From Thermoplasmata archaeon (GTDB lineage Archaea; Thermoplasmatota; Thermoplasmata; Lutacidiplasmatales; UBA184), in contig JASHPY010000076.1 of assembly GCA_030037855.1 (NCBI GenBank), forward strand, positions 1-33,106: a DNA stretch of 33,106 bases, written 5' to 3'. The position numbers and the translations under genes are program-made. The notes under the pieces are model-generated. The model was not told the origin of the DNA. It searched no databases and saw nothing but the letters and a program-made list of their open reading frames with translations. Of the stretch, positions 17,354 to 25,943 are shown piece after piece (the stretch's first letter is position 1; the number at the start of each line of letters is the position of its first letter).

Positions 17354-18274
17354 ATGCCGTCCGAGCCGGCGCATCCGCACGGAGCCACCCACTCGGGGGA
17401 TATCGTGCACCTCGACTACGATCTTTGGGCGGAGGGCGGGGGTCGGACGGAGCTCGTCGACACCACCCATGCCGAGGTCGCCCAGGAGGCGAAGGTCTCC
17501 GCCCCGGAGGGCCAGCACTGGGGACCGCGGCCGCATCTGGTCGGCGGGGAGTACTTCCCCGGGGGCGTCGAGGCGGCGCTCGTGGGCCTCAAGGTAGGCG
17601 AGGAGGTCGAGCGGGAGTTCGCGCCGGCGGACGCGTTCGGCGAGCGGGACCCGAACCTGATCGAGCTGTTCTCCATGCACGAGATCCAGCGCTTGCCCGA
17701 GATGCGGCGGGAGGACGCGCACCTCGACGTGGGGACCGTGCTGACGATCGAGGGACGCCGCGGACGCGTGGTGACGCTCACCGCCGCCCGCGTACGGGTC
17801 GACTTCAACCCGCCGTTCGCCGGCCGCAAGATCCGCGGGAAGTTCAAGGTGGTCGACCGCATCGCCGAACCGGCGGAGCAGGTCCGCGCGATCCTCGAGC
17901 TTCAGTACGGTCGCGGGTCGGAATTCCACGTGGAGGTCCACGACAAGGCGATCACGCTGCGGATCCCCGACCGCTCCAAGTTCGACATCTCCTGGATGGC
18001 CGCGAAGCCGAGGGTCGTGGATCGACTGCGCACGCAACTGCATCCCGAGACGATCCGGATCGTCGAGGAGTACGTGACCCCCGCCGAGAAGAAGGACGAC
18101 GGGAAGCCGAAGGCGGCCGCCGAGGAGAAGCCCGAGGGGCACCGGGCGCCCAGCGCGCCCAAGTCGGAGAAGAAGGGGGACGACGCGGCCGAGACCGAGG
18201 ACGCGCCCCACCACGCGGGGAAAGGCGGGACGAAGAGTCCGCCCGCGGCAAAGCCCGCCGACAAGGACGCGTGA
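17354..18274 (+). CDS. FKBP-type peptidyl-prolyl isomerase (archaeal long form) with charged C-terminal tail
   Basis: GDIVHLDYDLWAEGG..., YFPGGVEAALVGLKVGEEVEREFAPADAFGERDPNLIELF, VRVDFNPPFAGRKIRGKFKVV; lysine/glutamate/alanine/proline-rich tail. Confidence 0.9.
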   Translation: MPSEPAHPHGATHSGDIVHLDYDLWAEGGGRTELVDTTHAEVAQEAKVSAPEGQHWGPRPHLVGGEYFPGGVEAALVGLKVGEEVEREFAPADAFGERDPNLIELFSMHEIQRLPEMRREDAHLDVGTVLTIEGRRGRVVTLTAARVRVDFNPPFAGRKIRGKFKVVDRIAEPAEQVRAILELQYGRGSEFHVEVHDKAITLRIPDRSKFDISWMAAKPRVVDRLRTQLHPETIRIVEEYVTPAEKKDDGKPKAAAEEKPEGHRAPSAPKSEKKGDDAAETEDAPHHAGKGGTKSPPAAKPADKDA

Positions 18275-18351
18275 GCCGGAGGCTCGGGCCGGGGGGACCG
18301 GCCCCGGAACCAACCCAGAAAAGATGAACCCCCACGGGGTCGTCGCGGCCG

Positions 18352-18477
18352 ATGCCCGACGAGGTCCCGCAGGTCCCCCTTTCGTTCCTGCTCGTCACGT
18401 TCGGTTCGGCCGCGGTCGTCGCGGCGCTGATCATTTACTTCGGAATGCGCGGCATGATCGGCGGGCCGATCCCCTGA
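18352..18477 (+). CDS. Small single-TM protein (41 aa), not in the ORF track
   Basis: ATG 18352 to TGA 18475-18477: MPDEVPQVPLSFLLVTFGSAAVVAALIIYFGMRGMIGGPIP; fills the gap after FKBP; AT-rich agaaaagatga about 30 bp upstream. Confidence 0.5.
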   Translation: MPDEVPQVPLSFLLVTFGSAAVVAALIIYFGMRGMIGGPIP

Positions 18478-18500
18478 GCGGCCGCCGGATGCGTTCCGAG

Positions 18501-18510
18501 CGCAGATAAA
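18501..18510 (+). promoter_or_regulatory. Putative TATA element (cgcagataaa) for smORF2
   Basis: AT-rich core about 28 bp upstream of the GTG at 18534. Confidence 0.4.
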
Positions 18511-18533
18511 CCGGGACGGAGTCGAGGGACGTC

Positions 18534-18668
18534 GTGCTCGCGTCTTCGAGCCCCCGCGTCGACGAGGAAGCCGGCGGTTCGAACATCGGGTGGATCGTGG
18601 GGTTCATCATCATCCTCGCCGTGTTCGCCGTCGGCGGCGTCCTCTGGTTCACGTTCCACCCGGTGTGA
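18534..18668 (+). CDS. Small single-TM protein (44 aa), not in the ORF track
   Basis: GTG 18534 to TGA 18666-18668: VLASSSPRVDEEAGGSNIGWIVGFIIILAVFAVGGVLWFTFHPV; AT-rich agataaa about 28 bp upstream. Confidence 0.5.
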   Translation: MLASSSPRVDEEAGGSNIGWIVGFIIILAVFAVGGVLWFTFHPV

Positions 18669-19206
18669 CCGCCGCGGCGTGCGGCCGCCGGTAGAGGTAG
18701 ACGTCGGTCTCGGGGTCGTAGAGCTCCGGGCGCCATCCGGGGATCTCGTGGCAGTGGCTCACGACGCGGGCCCCGGCCGGTAGCTCGGCTTCCAGCTTCG
18801 GGCGGAGGCGGGCCATCGCACCGGGCCAGAGGAAGGCGGTCACGACCGTCGCCCCGCGGAAGTCGAGGGCGAAGAAGTTCCCCCAGCGAAGCGTGATCCG
18901 GTCCGCGAACGGCCCCGACGCCCTCCGGCCGCGGAGGATCGCGTAGCGGAGCGGCTCGACCTCGACCCCGACGACCCGGGCGCGATAGATCCGGGCGGCG
19001 CGGAACACGATCGCCCCCGTTCCGGCCCCGAGGTCGTAGAGCGTGTCTTGCGGCCCCACCTCGGCGAGCCGCAGCATCGCCTCCACCGAGCGTCGGGGGG
19101 TCGGCTGGTAGCCGGCGCCGAAGGCGAACGAGGCGAAGACGAAGTAGCCGATCGCCACCACGGCGGCGATCGCAACGCCCAGAACGAGGATCGGTTCGAC
19201 CGCCAT
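18649..19206 (-). CDS. Membrane-anchored class I SAM methyltransferase, FAM173/aKMT (protein-lysine methyltransferase)-like
   Basis: N-terminal TM (ILVLGVAIAAVVAIGYFVFASFAFG), YQPTPRRSVEAMLRLAEVGPQDTLYDLGAGTGAIVFRAARI, VVTAFLWPGAMARLRPKLEAELPAGARVVSHCHEIPGWRPE. Confidence 0.75.
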   Translation of the reverse strand: MAVEPILVLGVAIAAVVAIGYFVFASFAFGAGYQPTPRRSVEAMLRLAEVGPQDTLYDLGAGTGAIVFRAARIYRARVVGVEVEPLRYAILRGRRASGPFADRITLRWGNFFALDFRGATVVTAFLWPGAMARLRPKLEAELPAGARVVSHCHEIPGWRPELYDPETDVYLYRRPHAAAVTPGGT

Positions 19207-19212
19207 GCGACC

Positions 19213-20175
19213 TTACCGGGGCGGCCCGGGGCGATCGAGCCGCTCGGCCGCCGTGCGGGGATCGATACGACGGGCCACGACCTCGTCGAGCAGACCGCGC
19301 AGCGACGGGTCCCGCTCGAGCCGGTCGGATAGCCGACGGCCGACTCGCTCCCGGACGAGCTCGACGATCTCCGAGGAGAGCCGCCGCCGTTCCTCGAGGG
19401 GGCGCTGGCCCGAGTCGTCGAGGAACTTCTCGTGCGCCTCGATGTTCTCCCAGAGCTCGTCGATCCCCGCCGGTTGGGTCGTGGAGGTCGAGACGACGCG
19501 GGGCGTCCATCCGGCGCGCCCGGCGCCGAGGCGCACCAGCTCGGCGAGGTCCCGCCGTGCGAGGTCGGCCCCGGGCAGGTCGGCCTTGTTCACGCAGAAC
19601 ACGTCCGCGATCTCGAACAGCCCGGCCTTGAGCGTCTGCACCTCGTCACCGAGATGCGGGACGAGCACGACGACGCTCGTCGTCGCCACGTCGCGGACCG
19701 CGACGTCGACCTGGCCGCTGCCGACCGTCTCCACGATGACGACGTCGAATCCGGCCGCGTCGAGCACCCGCGTCACTTCGCGCGTGGCGGCCGCGATGCC
19801 GCCCGCTTCCCCTCGGCTCGCCATCGACCGAAAGTACACGCCGCCGTCGCCGGCGGGTCGGTCCAGCCGGATGCGATCGCCCAGGACCGAGCCGCCCGAG
19901 TACGGGCTCGACGGGTCGACCGCGACGATCCCGACCGTCCGGTCGAGCGCGCGCAGACGGCCGACCAGGAGGTTGATCAGGCTCGACTTCCCCACTCCGA
20001 GCGGACCGGTGACCCCGACCACCGGGACCGCGTGGGTCCGGGGGTAGAGCGCGCGGGTGATCGGGGCGGCCGTCGGGTCCCGGTCCTCGATCTGAGAGAT
20101 CACCCGGGCGAGCGCCCGCCGGTCTCCGTCGAGGATCGCTCGCGCCGCGGCCGGGATCGGTGCCGCGCGCGTCAT
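19213..20175 (-). CDS. meaB: Methylmalonyl-CoA mutase-associated GTPase MeaB/ArgK
   Basis: [66 protein letters not shown]. Confidence 0.95.
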   Translation of the reverse strand: MTRAAPIPAAARAILDGDRRALARVISQIEDRDPTAAPITRALYPRTHAVPVVGVTGPLGVGKSSLINLLVGRLRALDRTVGIVAVDPSSPYSGGSVLGDRIRLDRPAGDGGVYFRSMASRGEAGGIAAATREVTRVLDAAGFDVVIVETVGSGQVDVAVRDVATTSVVVLVPHLGDEVQTLKAGLFEIADVFCVNKADLPGADLARRDLAELVRLGAGRAGWTPRVVSTSTTQPAGIDELWENIEAHEKFLDDSGQRPLEERRRLSSEIVELVRERVGRRLSDRLERDPSLRGLLDEVVARRIDPRTAAERLDRPGPPR

Positions 20176-20576
20176 GCCGCGCTGCGCGCGAGTCGCTGCG
20201 CGGTCGTCACGATCTCCTCGAGCGACGTCCCCGGACCGAAGATCGCTCGGATCCCGGCCTTCTTCAACCGGCGCGCGTCCTCGTCCGGGATGATCCCTCC
20301 CGCGAACACGGGAATGTCGCCCGCCTTCTCCTTCTTCAGCAGCGCGAGCACCTTCGGGAACAGCGCCATGTGAGCGCCGGAGAGGATCGAGAGCCCGATG
20401 ATGTCGACGTCCTCCTCGAGGGCGGCCCGTACGATCTCTTCCGGTGTCTGGCGGAGGCCGGCGTAGATCACTTCGAACCCCGCGTCGCGCAGCGCGCGGG
20501 CCACGACCTTCGCCCCGCGATCGTGCCCGTCGAGACCGGGCTTCGCGATCAACACGCGGATCGGCGGGCGCACCAT
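20172..20576 (-). CDS. mcmB: Methylmalonyl-CoA mutase small (B12-binding) subunit
   Basis: [64 protein letters not shown]; DxHxxG cobalamin motif. Confidence 0.95.
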   Translation of the reverse strand: MVRPPIRVLIAKPGLDGHDRGAKVVARALRDAGFEVIYAGLRQTPEEIVRAALEEDVDIIGLSILSGAHMALFPKVLALLKKEKAGDIPVFAGGIIPDEDARRLKKAGIRAIFGPGTSLEEIVTTAQRLARSAA

Positions 20577-20649
20577 CGAGATTCCTGCCGGTAGCGACCG
20601 GGACCGCGGAAAAAAGGCTTTGGTGTCGAGGCGCCGCGGAGCACCGGGC

Positions 20650-21576
20650 CTAGACGAGCGCGAGGAGGTCGAGGAGGAGGTTCCCGGCGAGGAGCGCGGC
20701 GATCGCGCCGAACGCCATCACGACCAGGAACGGGATCTGAGGGGTGACCCAGACCCGGTCGACCCCTTTCGCCTCCAGCACCGCCGCGAGCCGGGTCCGT
20801 TCCTGTCGGTCCTCCTCGGACGTCTCGGCCTCTCGGTCTCCGGGATCGTCCCCCGCGAGCGGATCCTTCAGCCAGACGAACCGCTGGGGAAGCTCCTGCA
20901 CCGGGATCCGATATCCCGAGAACCCCCGGGGGAACGAGAACTCGCCCCGCGCGGCGTTCCGGACCCCGAGGCCGATCGGGATCGCGATCGACAGCAGCGC
21001 GGCGTCCATCAGGAGGTTCACGGAGAACGGCACGATCGTGAGCAGCTGGAGCGCGCGCGCGTCGGGGGTCAGGAGCGGGGCCGCGAAGATCGGCAGCACG
21101 ACTCCGGCGATCATGAGCGCCTTCGCGTCGGCGCCGCCGTACAGGATCCCGAGCTCGAACAATCCCCGGGCGAACAGGACGGTCGCGAGGACCGCGACCA
21201 CCGGGACCGGGACACCGCTCGGCCCGACCCCGAGCTCGATCGCGGCGGCGATGACGAGCGCCGTCACGATCGCGTAGGCGACGCCTTCGATCAGGTCGGC
21301 GTACCGGTCGAGGCTCTCCCCGAGCGCGTCGTCCCACGCCACGAGATGCTCGAGCACGAGGGCCCCGACGATCAGCCAAAGCCCGAGCGGCCACGCGCCC
21401 CCCGGCGCCACGGCGACCGACCCGAGGGCGACCCCGATCACTCCCATCCCCTGCCAGAGCCGGTCCGTGACCTCTCGTTCCCGCCAGTCCGCCACCGCCG
21501 CGTACGCGAACCCGACGACCAGAACCGCGACCTCGGTCCCGAGAAGTGCCTCGCCGACGTTCATCGGACCCGGCAA
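20650..21576 (-). CDS. Archaeal prepilin/preflagellin peptidase (A24 family, FlaK/PibD-like)
   Basis: [17 protein letters not shown] and [16 protein letters not shown] (GxGD-type Asp pair), multiple TM, C-terminal [26 protein letters not shown]. Confidence 0.9.
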   Translation of the reverse strand: MPGPMNVGEALLGTEVAVLVVGFAYAAVADWREREVTDRLWQGMGVIGVALGSVAVAPGGAWPLGLWLIVGALVLEHLVAWDDALGESLDRYADLIEGVAYAIVTALVIAAAIELGVGPSGVPVPVVAVLATVLFARGLFELGILYGGADAKALMIAGVVLPIFAAPLLTPDARALQLLTIVPFSVNLLMDAALLSIAIPIGLGVRNAARGEFSFPRGFSGYRIPVQELPQRFVWLKDPLAGDDPGDREAETSEEDRQERTRLAAVLEAKGVDRVWVTPQIPFLVVMAFGAIAALLAGNLLLDLLALV

Positions 21577-21686
21577 CCCCCCGTTGGTCGCTGCGACGGC
21601 GGGCCCCCCTCTTAAGAGCGAGGCCCGGAGAGAATTCGCCGGCGTGTCGCGGGTCTTTTCTACCGGCGGCCGCTAGTACGCCCGAG

Positions 21687-22604
21687 ATGAGCGGGTCGGC
21701 GACTCCGTCCACGATGACCCCCCCTTCGCCGGCCCCGTGGCCGGCGCCCGCGAACTCCCCCCGACCGCGTCGCCGCTGGGTCCTCCCGGTGGTGGTGGCG
21801 GTCGTCGTCATCGCGGTCGTCGTCGCGGCGCTCTACGCGACCGGGACCCTGCACCTCGGAGGTTCGGCGTCCAACCCGTCGTACGAGACGTTCTCCCAGG
21901 CCCGCGGCGTCGCCCAGAGTCGGGCCGGATCGGTGGCGGGGGGAACGTGGTTCGCCGCGGCCGCGGCGGGGATCGCGACTCCGTCGGCCGTGCTCGAGGA
22001 AGTGACGAACCTGAGCTCGCTGACGTCGAACAGCAGCTGCACCCTCACGTGGCCGAACGGGGAACCCGCGAACATCGAGATCCCCGCGACCGCCGAGAAC
22101 GCGCCGACCGGCGCCGCCGCGTTCTGGACGGTCGCGTTCGAGAACGCGTCGGACGCCCTGCTCGTCGAAACGGTCTCCGACGGGAGCGCGGCCGCGCTTT
22201 TCGTCGCGACCGGTGCCACCTGCGAGGAGGTCGCCTCGCTCCTCGCCCCGTTCCCGTCGGGCGTCTACGACTCCCCGTCCATCGTCACGGCCGCCGATCA
22301 GGCCGGGGGATCGACGTTCCTCGCCGCCCACCCGAACGCGACCCGGACCTGGTCCGTGTACGGCGGGGTCCGGTTCGGCGAGATCTCCACGACCCCGGAC
22401 TGGCTGGTGGACTACACGACCTGCGCGGTGCCGCCGATCGCCGGCGAGAACGGCAGCGTCTTCAACGCGACCGTCGCCGGTCTCACCGGGGACGTGCTCA
22501 ACAGTTCCTCGGGGAACGAGGAGTGCGCTCCGAGCGTACCGGTGAACCTCGGACTCCCGCTTCCCGGCGCCGGCGCGGGCCCCGCCGCCCGAAAAGCTAT
22601 TTAA
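21687..22604 (+). CDS. Membrane-anchored extracytoplasmic protein of unknown function
   Basis: Pro-rich N-terminus, RRRWVLPVVVAVVVIAVVVAALYATG TM anchor, Ser/Thr/Asn-rich ectodomain with several N-x-S/T sequons. Confidence 0.75.
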   Translation: MSGSATPSTMTPPSPAPWPAPANSPRPRRRWVLPVVVAVVVIAVVVAALYATGTLHLGGSASNPSYETFSQARGVAQSRAGSVAGGTWFAAAAAGIATPSAVLEEVTNLSSLTSNSSCTLTWPNGEPANIEIPATAENAPTGAAAFWTVAFENASDALLVETVSDGSAAALFVATGATCEEVASLLAPFPSGVYDSPSIVTAADQAGGSTFLAAHPNATRTWSVYGGVRFGEISTTPDWLVDYTTCAVPPIAGENGSVFNATVAGLTGDVLNSSSGNEECAPSVPVNLGLPLPGAGAGPAARKAI

Positions 22605-22608
22605 ATAC
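22596..22608 (+). promoter_or_regulatory. Putative TATA box (gctatttaaatac) for the eS6/aIF2-gamma operon
   Basis: AT island about 40 bp upstream of the ATG at 22643; overlaps the stop codon of the upstream gene (22602-22604). Confidence 0.65.
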
Positions 22609-22642
22609 CCTCCAACTGCGCGGCCGCACCTTCCGTGAGCTC

Positions 22643-23020
22643 ATGGTCGAATACAAGCTCGTCATCTCCGAGCGGGAGAAGTCGATCGCCCGCACCGTCG
22701 GCGACCCCCAGGCCGCCGGGTTCCTCGGAAAGCGGATCGGCGAGACGATCGGCGGGGAAGTGATCGGGGCCTCCGGCTACACGTTCCGCATCACGGGCGG
22801 CACGGACAAGAGCGGCTTCCCGCTCCGACCCGACGTGCCGGGCGCGCGGCAGACCCGGCTGTTCGTCGGCGACGGCTTCGGGTTCCATGCCCCGCGAGCG
22901 GGGATGCGGCGGCGACGAACGTTCCGCGGCAACACGGTCAGCGAGGACACGGTCCAGATCAACCTGATCGTCGAGCAAAAGGGCGGGAAACCGCTGGCGG
23001 AGCTTCTCGCCACGTCATGA
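22643..23020 (+). CDS. rps6e: Small ribosomal subunit protein eS6
   Basis: MVEYKLVISEREKSIARTVGDPQAAGFLGKRIGETIGGEVIGASGYTFRITGGTDKSGFPLRPDVPGARQTRLF. Confidence 0.95.
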   Translation: MVEYKLVISEREKSIARTVGDPQAAGFLGKRIGETIGGEVIGASGYTFRITGGTDKSGFPLRPDVPGARQTRLFVGDGFGFHAPRAGMRRRRTFRGNTVSEDTVQINLIVEQKGGKPLAELLATS

Positions 23021-24252
23021 AGGTCCCGCGGCAGCCCGAGGCGAACATCGGACTGGTCGGCCACGTCGACCACGGGAAGACGACCCTCACCCAGGCGCTC
23101 ACCGGGGAGTGGACCGACCGCCACTCCGAGGAACTGAAGCGAGGCATCTCGATCAAGCTCGGCTACGCCGACGCGGCGTTCTACCTCTGCCCGAAGTGCC
23201 CCCCACCGTCCGGCTACTCCACGGAACCGGTCTGCCCGAACTGCGGCGGCGAGGCGAAGTTCCTCCGCTCCGTCTCGTTCGTGGACGCTCCCGGCCACGA
23301 GACGCTGATGGAGACGATGCTCTCCGGCGCCGCGATCATGGATGGCGCGCTCCTCCTCGTCGCGGCGAACGAGAAGGTCCCTCAGCCTCAGACCCGGGAG
23401 CACCTCTACGCGCTCGACATCATCGGCGTCCGCAAGGTTGTGGTCGTCCAGAACAAGATCGACCTCGTCCCGCCGGAGGCAGCGGAGGAGAACTACCGGG
23501 AGATCGGCGAGTTCCTGAAGGCGTCGCCGATCGCGGAGGCGCCGATCGTGCCGGTCAGCGCCAACCACCGGGTCAACATCGACGCCCTGATCGCCGCGAT
23601 CGAGACCACGATCCCGACCCCCGAGCGCGACGCAGCGAAGCCGCCGCTCATGTACGTCGCGCGGTCGTTCGACGTCAACCGCCCCGGGACTCGCCCCGCG
23701 GACCTTCAAGGGAGCGTGCTCGGCGGCTCGCTGATCCAAGGCCGGCTCGCGCTCGGCGAGGAGATCGAGATCCGGCCCGGCCCGAGCGGTCCCACCGAGG
23801 GCCAGGCCGAGTCGCTCACGACCCGGATCACGTCGATCGTCTCGGGGGGGCGCGAGTGGAAGGAGCTTCGACCCGGGGGACTCGCGGCGATCGGTACCAG
23901 CCTCGACCCGGCCCTCGCCAAGGGCGACGGGCTGACGGGCCGGTTGGTCGGGACCGCCGGGACCCTTCCGCCGGTCAGTCAGAAGATCCGCCTGAAGGCG
24001 ACGCTGCTCGACCGCGTGCTCGGGGCGCAGCGCGAGATCAAGGTCGAGAAGATCCGGACGAGCGAACTGCTCGCGGTGACGGTCGGCACGACCGTGGCGA
24101 GCGGGAAAGTGACGAGCGCGCGCGGCAACGAGGTCGAGCTCTCCCTGAACCGCTCCGTGACCGTGTTCCCCGGGAGCCGCGTCGCGGTCTCCCGACGGCT
24201 GAACGCATGGCGGCTGATCGGCTACGGGATCGTGGAGGCCGGGTCGAAATGA
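23017..24252 (+). CDS. Translation initiation factor aIF2 gamma subunit
   Basis: NIGLVGHVDHGKTTLTQALTGEWTDRHSEELKRGISIKLGYADAAFYLCPKC...CPNCGGE (zinc ribbon), DAPGHETLMETMLSGAAIMDGALLLVAANE; ATGA overlap with eS6. Confidence 0.97.
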   Translation: MKVPRQPEANIGLVGHVDHGKTTLTQALTGEWTDRHSEELKRGISIKLGYADAAFYLCPKCPPPSGYSTEPVCPNCGGEAKFLRSVSFVDAPGHETLMETMLSGAAIMDGALLLVAANEKVPQPQTREHLYALDIIGVRKVVVVQNKIDLVPPEAAEENYREIGEFLKASPIAEAPIVPVSANHRVNIDALIAAIETTIPTPERDAAKPPLMYVARSFDVNRPGTRPADLQGSVLGGSLIQGRLALGEEIEIRPGPSGPTEGQAESLTTRITSIVSGGREWKELRPGGLAAIGTSLDPALAKGDGLTGRLVGTAGTLPPVSQKIRLKATLLDRVLGAQREIKVEKIRTSELLAVTVGTTVASGKVTSARGNEVELSLNRSVTVFPGSRVAVSRRLNAWRLIGYGIVEAGSK

Positions 24253-24431
24253 GAGCGGACCTGATGGAGATCCTCCGTTGCCCGGTCTGCCGGGGGGAGC
24301 TCGGTCTGGTCCGGCGTCGGACCGACGGCGAGGAGATCGTCGAGGGGACCCTGACGTGCCCGAAGTGCGGCGTCGACTACCCGATCCGAGACGGGATCCC
24401 CGACCTGCTCCCGCCGGACGAGCGCGACTGA
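24249..24431 (+). CDS. Trm112-family small zinc-ribbon protein (60 aa)
   Basis: MRADLMEILRCPVCRGELGLVRRRTDGEEIVEGTLTCPKCGVDYPIRDGIPDLLPPDERD; ATG at 24249 overlaps the aIF2-gamma stop. Confidence 0.85.
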   Translation: MRADLMEILRCPVCRGELGLVRRRTDGEEIVEGTLTCPKCGVDYPIRDGIPDLLPPDERD

Positions 24432-24503
24432 CGGAACCGCCCACCTCGTCGTACCGGTCCGCACCGGCGGGTCACGGCCGAAGCTCCGTGCCGTTCCGGA
24501 CGA

Positions 24504-24513
24504 AAGGTTAAGC
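24504..24513 (+). promoter_or_regulatory. Putative TATA element (aaggttaagc) for the signal peptidase gene
   Basis: AT-rich core about 27 bp upstream of the ATG at 24537. Confidence 0.45.
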
Positions 24514-24536
24514 GGAGCCGAGCGGAAGCGCGGCCG

Positions 24537-25865
24537 ATGCCCCCGGCGAGGGATTCCGACGGGTCGGCCGACCCCGACGACGACGAGGACCTCGAGGAGG
24601 AGGCCCCCCGGCCCCGTCGGCCCGCCCGACGTGCGACCCGGCCGAAAGGTCACCGCCCCTCGGTGCGTCGATGGCAGGGCGCGGACGACGAGGACGACGA
24701 CGAGGAGCTGGAGGCGACCCCGGCCCGGCGACGATGGTTTCCCCGGGAACGCCACCCGGTCTACTGGCGCGCGCGGGACTCGCTCTACTTCGAGCCGCTG
24801 GTCGCGGTCGCGATCATCGTCGTGCTCGTGGTCTCCCTCTACGCCTACACTCAGAACTGGCCGCCGGTCTACGTCGTCGAGTCCGAGAGCATGCAGCACG
24901 GCTCGTCGGACGTGCTCGGGGTGATCAACACCGGCGACCTCGTGCTCGCGCAACGCGTGCCCGTCGACCAGATCACGCCGTACGTCGTCGGGCTCCAGAC
25001 CGGTTACTCGACCTACGGGGAGTACGGGGACGTCATCCTGTACTTACCGAACGGCGGCGGGTCCACCCCCGTCATCCATCGGGCGATCCTGTTCCTCCAG
25101 TGGGACCCGATCACGTCGACCTACAACGCGACCGATCTCTCGGGCCTCAAGTGCGGCAACGCGACCGGGGCCGTCTACGCGACGACCGGCACGACGGACG
25201 GCTGCGGGCTCACCGGTCTCGGCGCCTCGAACACGCTCTACCTCTACGGTGTCGGGTGGAAGTCCGTGAACGTCTGCATTCCGCTCGACCCGGCGCTGCT
25301 CGGAAAGCAGTCCGGCTTCGTGACGATGGGCGACAACAACATCGGCACGGGCGGCTGCGGCTCGGGCAACTGGGGTCTTCCGGACCAAACGGACGGGCTC
25401 AGCACCCTGGTCGAGACCGGCTGGATCGTCGGCGTGGCGCGGGGGATGATCCCCTGGTTCGGTGCGGTGAAGCTCCTCCTCGAGGGCAACGCGGGCGAGG
25501 TCCCGATCCAGTCGTGGGAGTTCCTCGGGATCACGGTCGTGAGCCTCATCCTGCTGGCGTTCGGGATCCACTACGCGCTCCGGGCGGAAGGGATCGAGGA
25601 CGAACGGCGGAAGCGGCCGGAGGAGGACGACGAGGACGAGGTGGAAGACGATGAGCCGCCGCCGGGGCGGGGGCGTCGGTTCCTCCGCGCGATCCGCCCG
25701 TGGGGCCACGGCGAGGAGGAGGAGGACGTCGACGCGCCCCCCGCTCGGACCCACCGACCGCCCCGCGGCAAGACCGGTGAGTCCCGGCGGGGACGACCCA
25801 AGCCCCGCGTTCGCCGGGACTCCAAGGCGAAGTCGTCGAAGTCGTCCGAGGACGACGACCTGTGA
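24537..25865 (+). CDS. Signal peptidase I-like serine protease (S26B type) with charged N- and C-terminal extensions
   Basis: TM followed by VYVVESESMQHGSSDVLGVINTGDLVLAQRV (catalytic Ser), GSTPVIHRAILF (His), SGFVTMGDNNIG (Asp), C-terminal TM. Confidence 0.88.
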   Translation: MPPARDSDGSADPDDDEDLEEEAPRPRRPARRATRPKGHRPSVRRWQGADDEDDDEELEATPARRRWFPRERHPVYWRARDSLYFEPLVAVAIIVVLVVSLYAYTQNWPPVYVVESESMQHGSSDVLGVINTGDLVLAQRVPVDQITPYVVGLQTGYSTYGEYGDVILYLPNGGGSTPVIHRAILFLQWDPITSTYNATDLSGLKCGNATGAVYATTGTTDGCGLTGLGASNTLYLYGVGWKSVNVCIPLDPALLGKQSGFVTMGDNNIGTGGCGSGNWGLPDQTDGLSTLVETGWIVGVARGMIPWFGAVKLLLEGNAGEVPIQSWEFLGITVVSLILLAFGIHYALRAEGIEDERRKRPEEDDEDEVEDDEPPPGRGRRFLRAIRPWGHGEEEEDVDAPPARTHRPPRGKTGESRRGRPKPRVRRDSKAKSSKSSEDDDL

Positions 25866-25943
25866 GCCCCGGCCGCGCCGGGCCGACCCGAGTTCGAAAG
25901 CCTTTAGTCCCGAACCCGGTCCGCTCCGCGAGGACGGAAACGG

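Noticed and set aside
21687-21790. Class III signal peptide (pilin) in the secreted protein next to the prepilin peptidase
   Set aside because: No K/R-G/A-x-x-Q type cleavage motif before the hydrophobic stretch; looks like an ordinary signal anchor.
24432-24536. Possible small RNA or tRNA in the intergenic gap
   Set aside because: No cloverleaf or box motifs visible; the gap contains a TATA-like element about 27 bp before the next ATG and is adequately explained as promoter region.
25560-25865. Repeat-like GA/GAC-rich stretch
   Set aside because: Encodes the acidic/basic low-complexity tail of the signal peptidase in frame; codon-level composition explains it.
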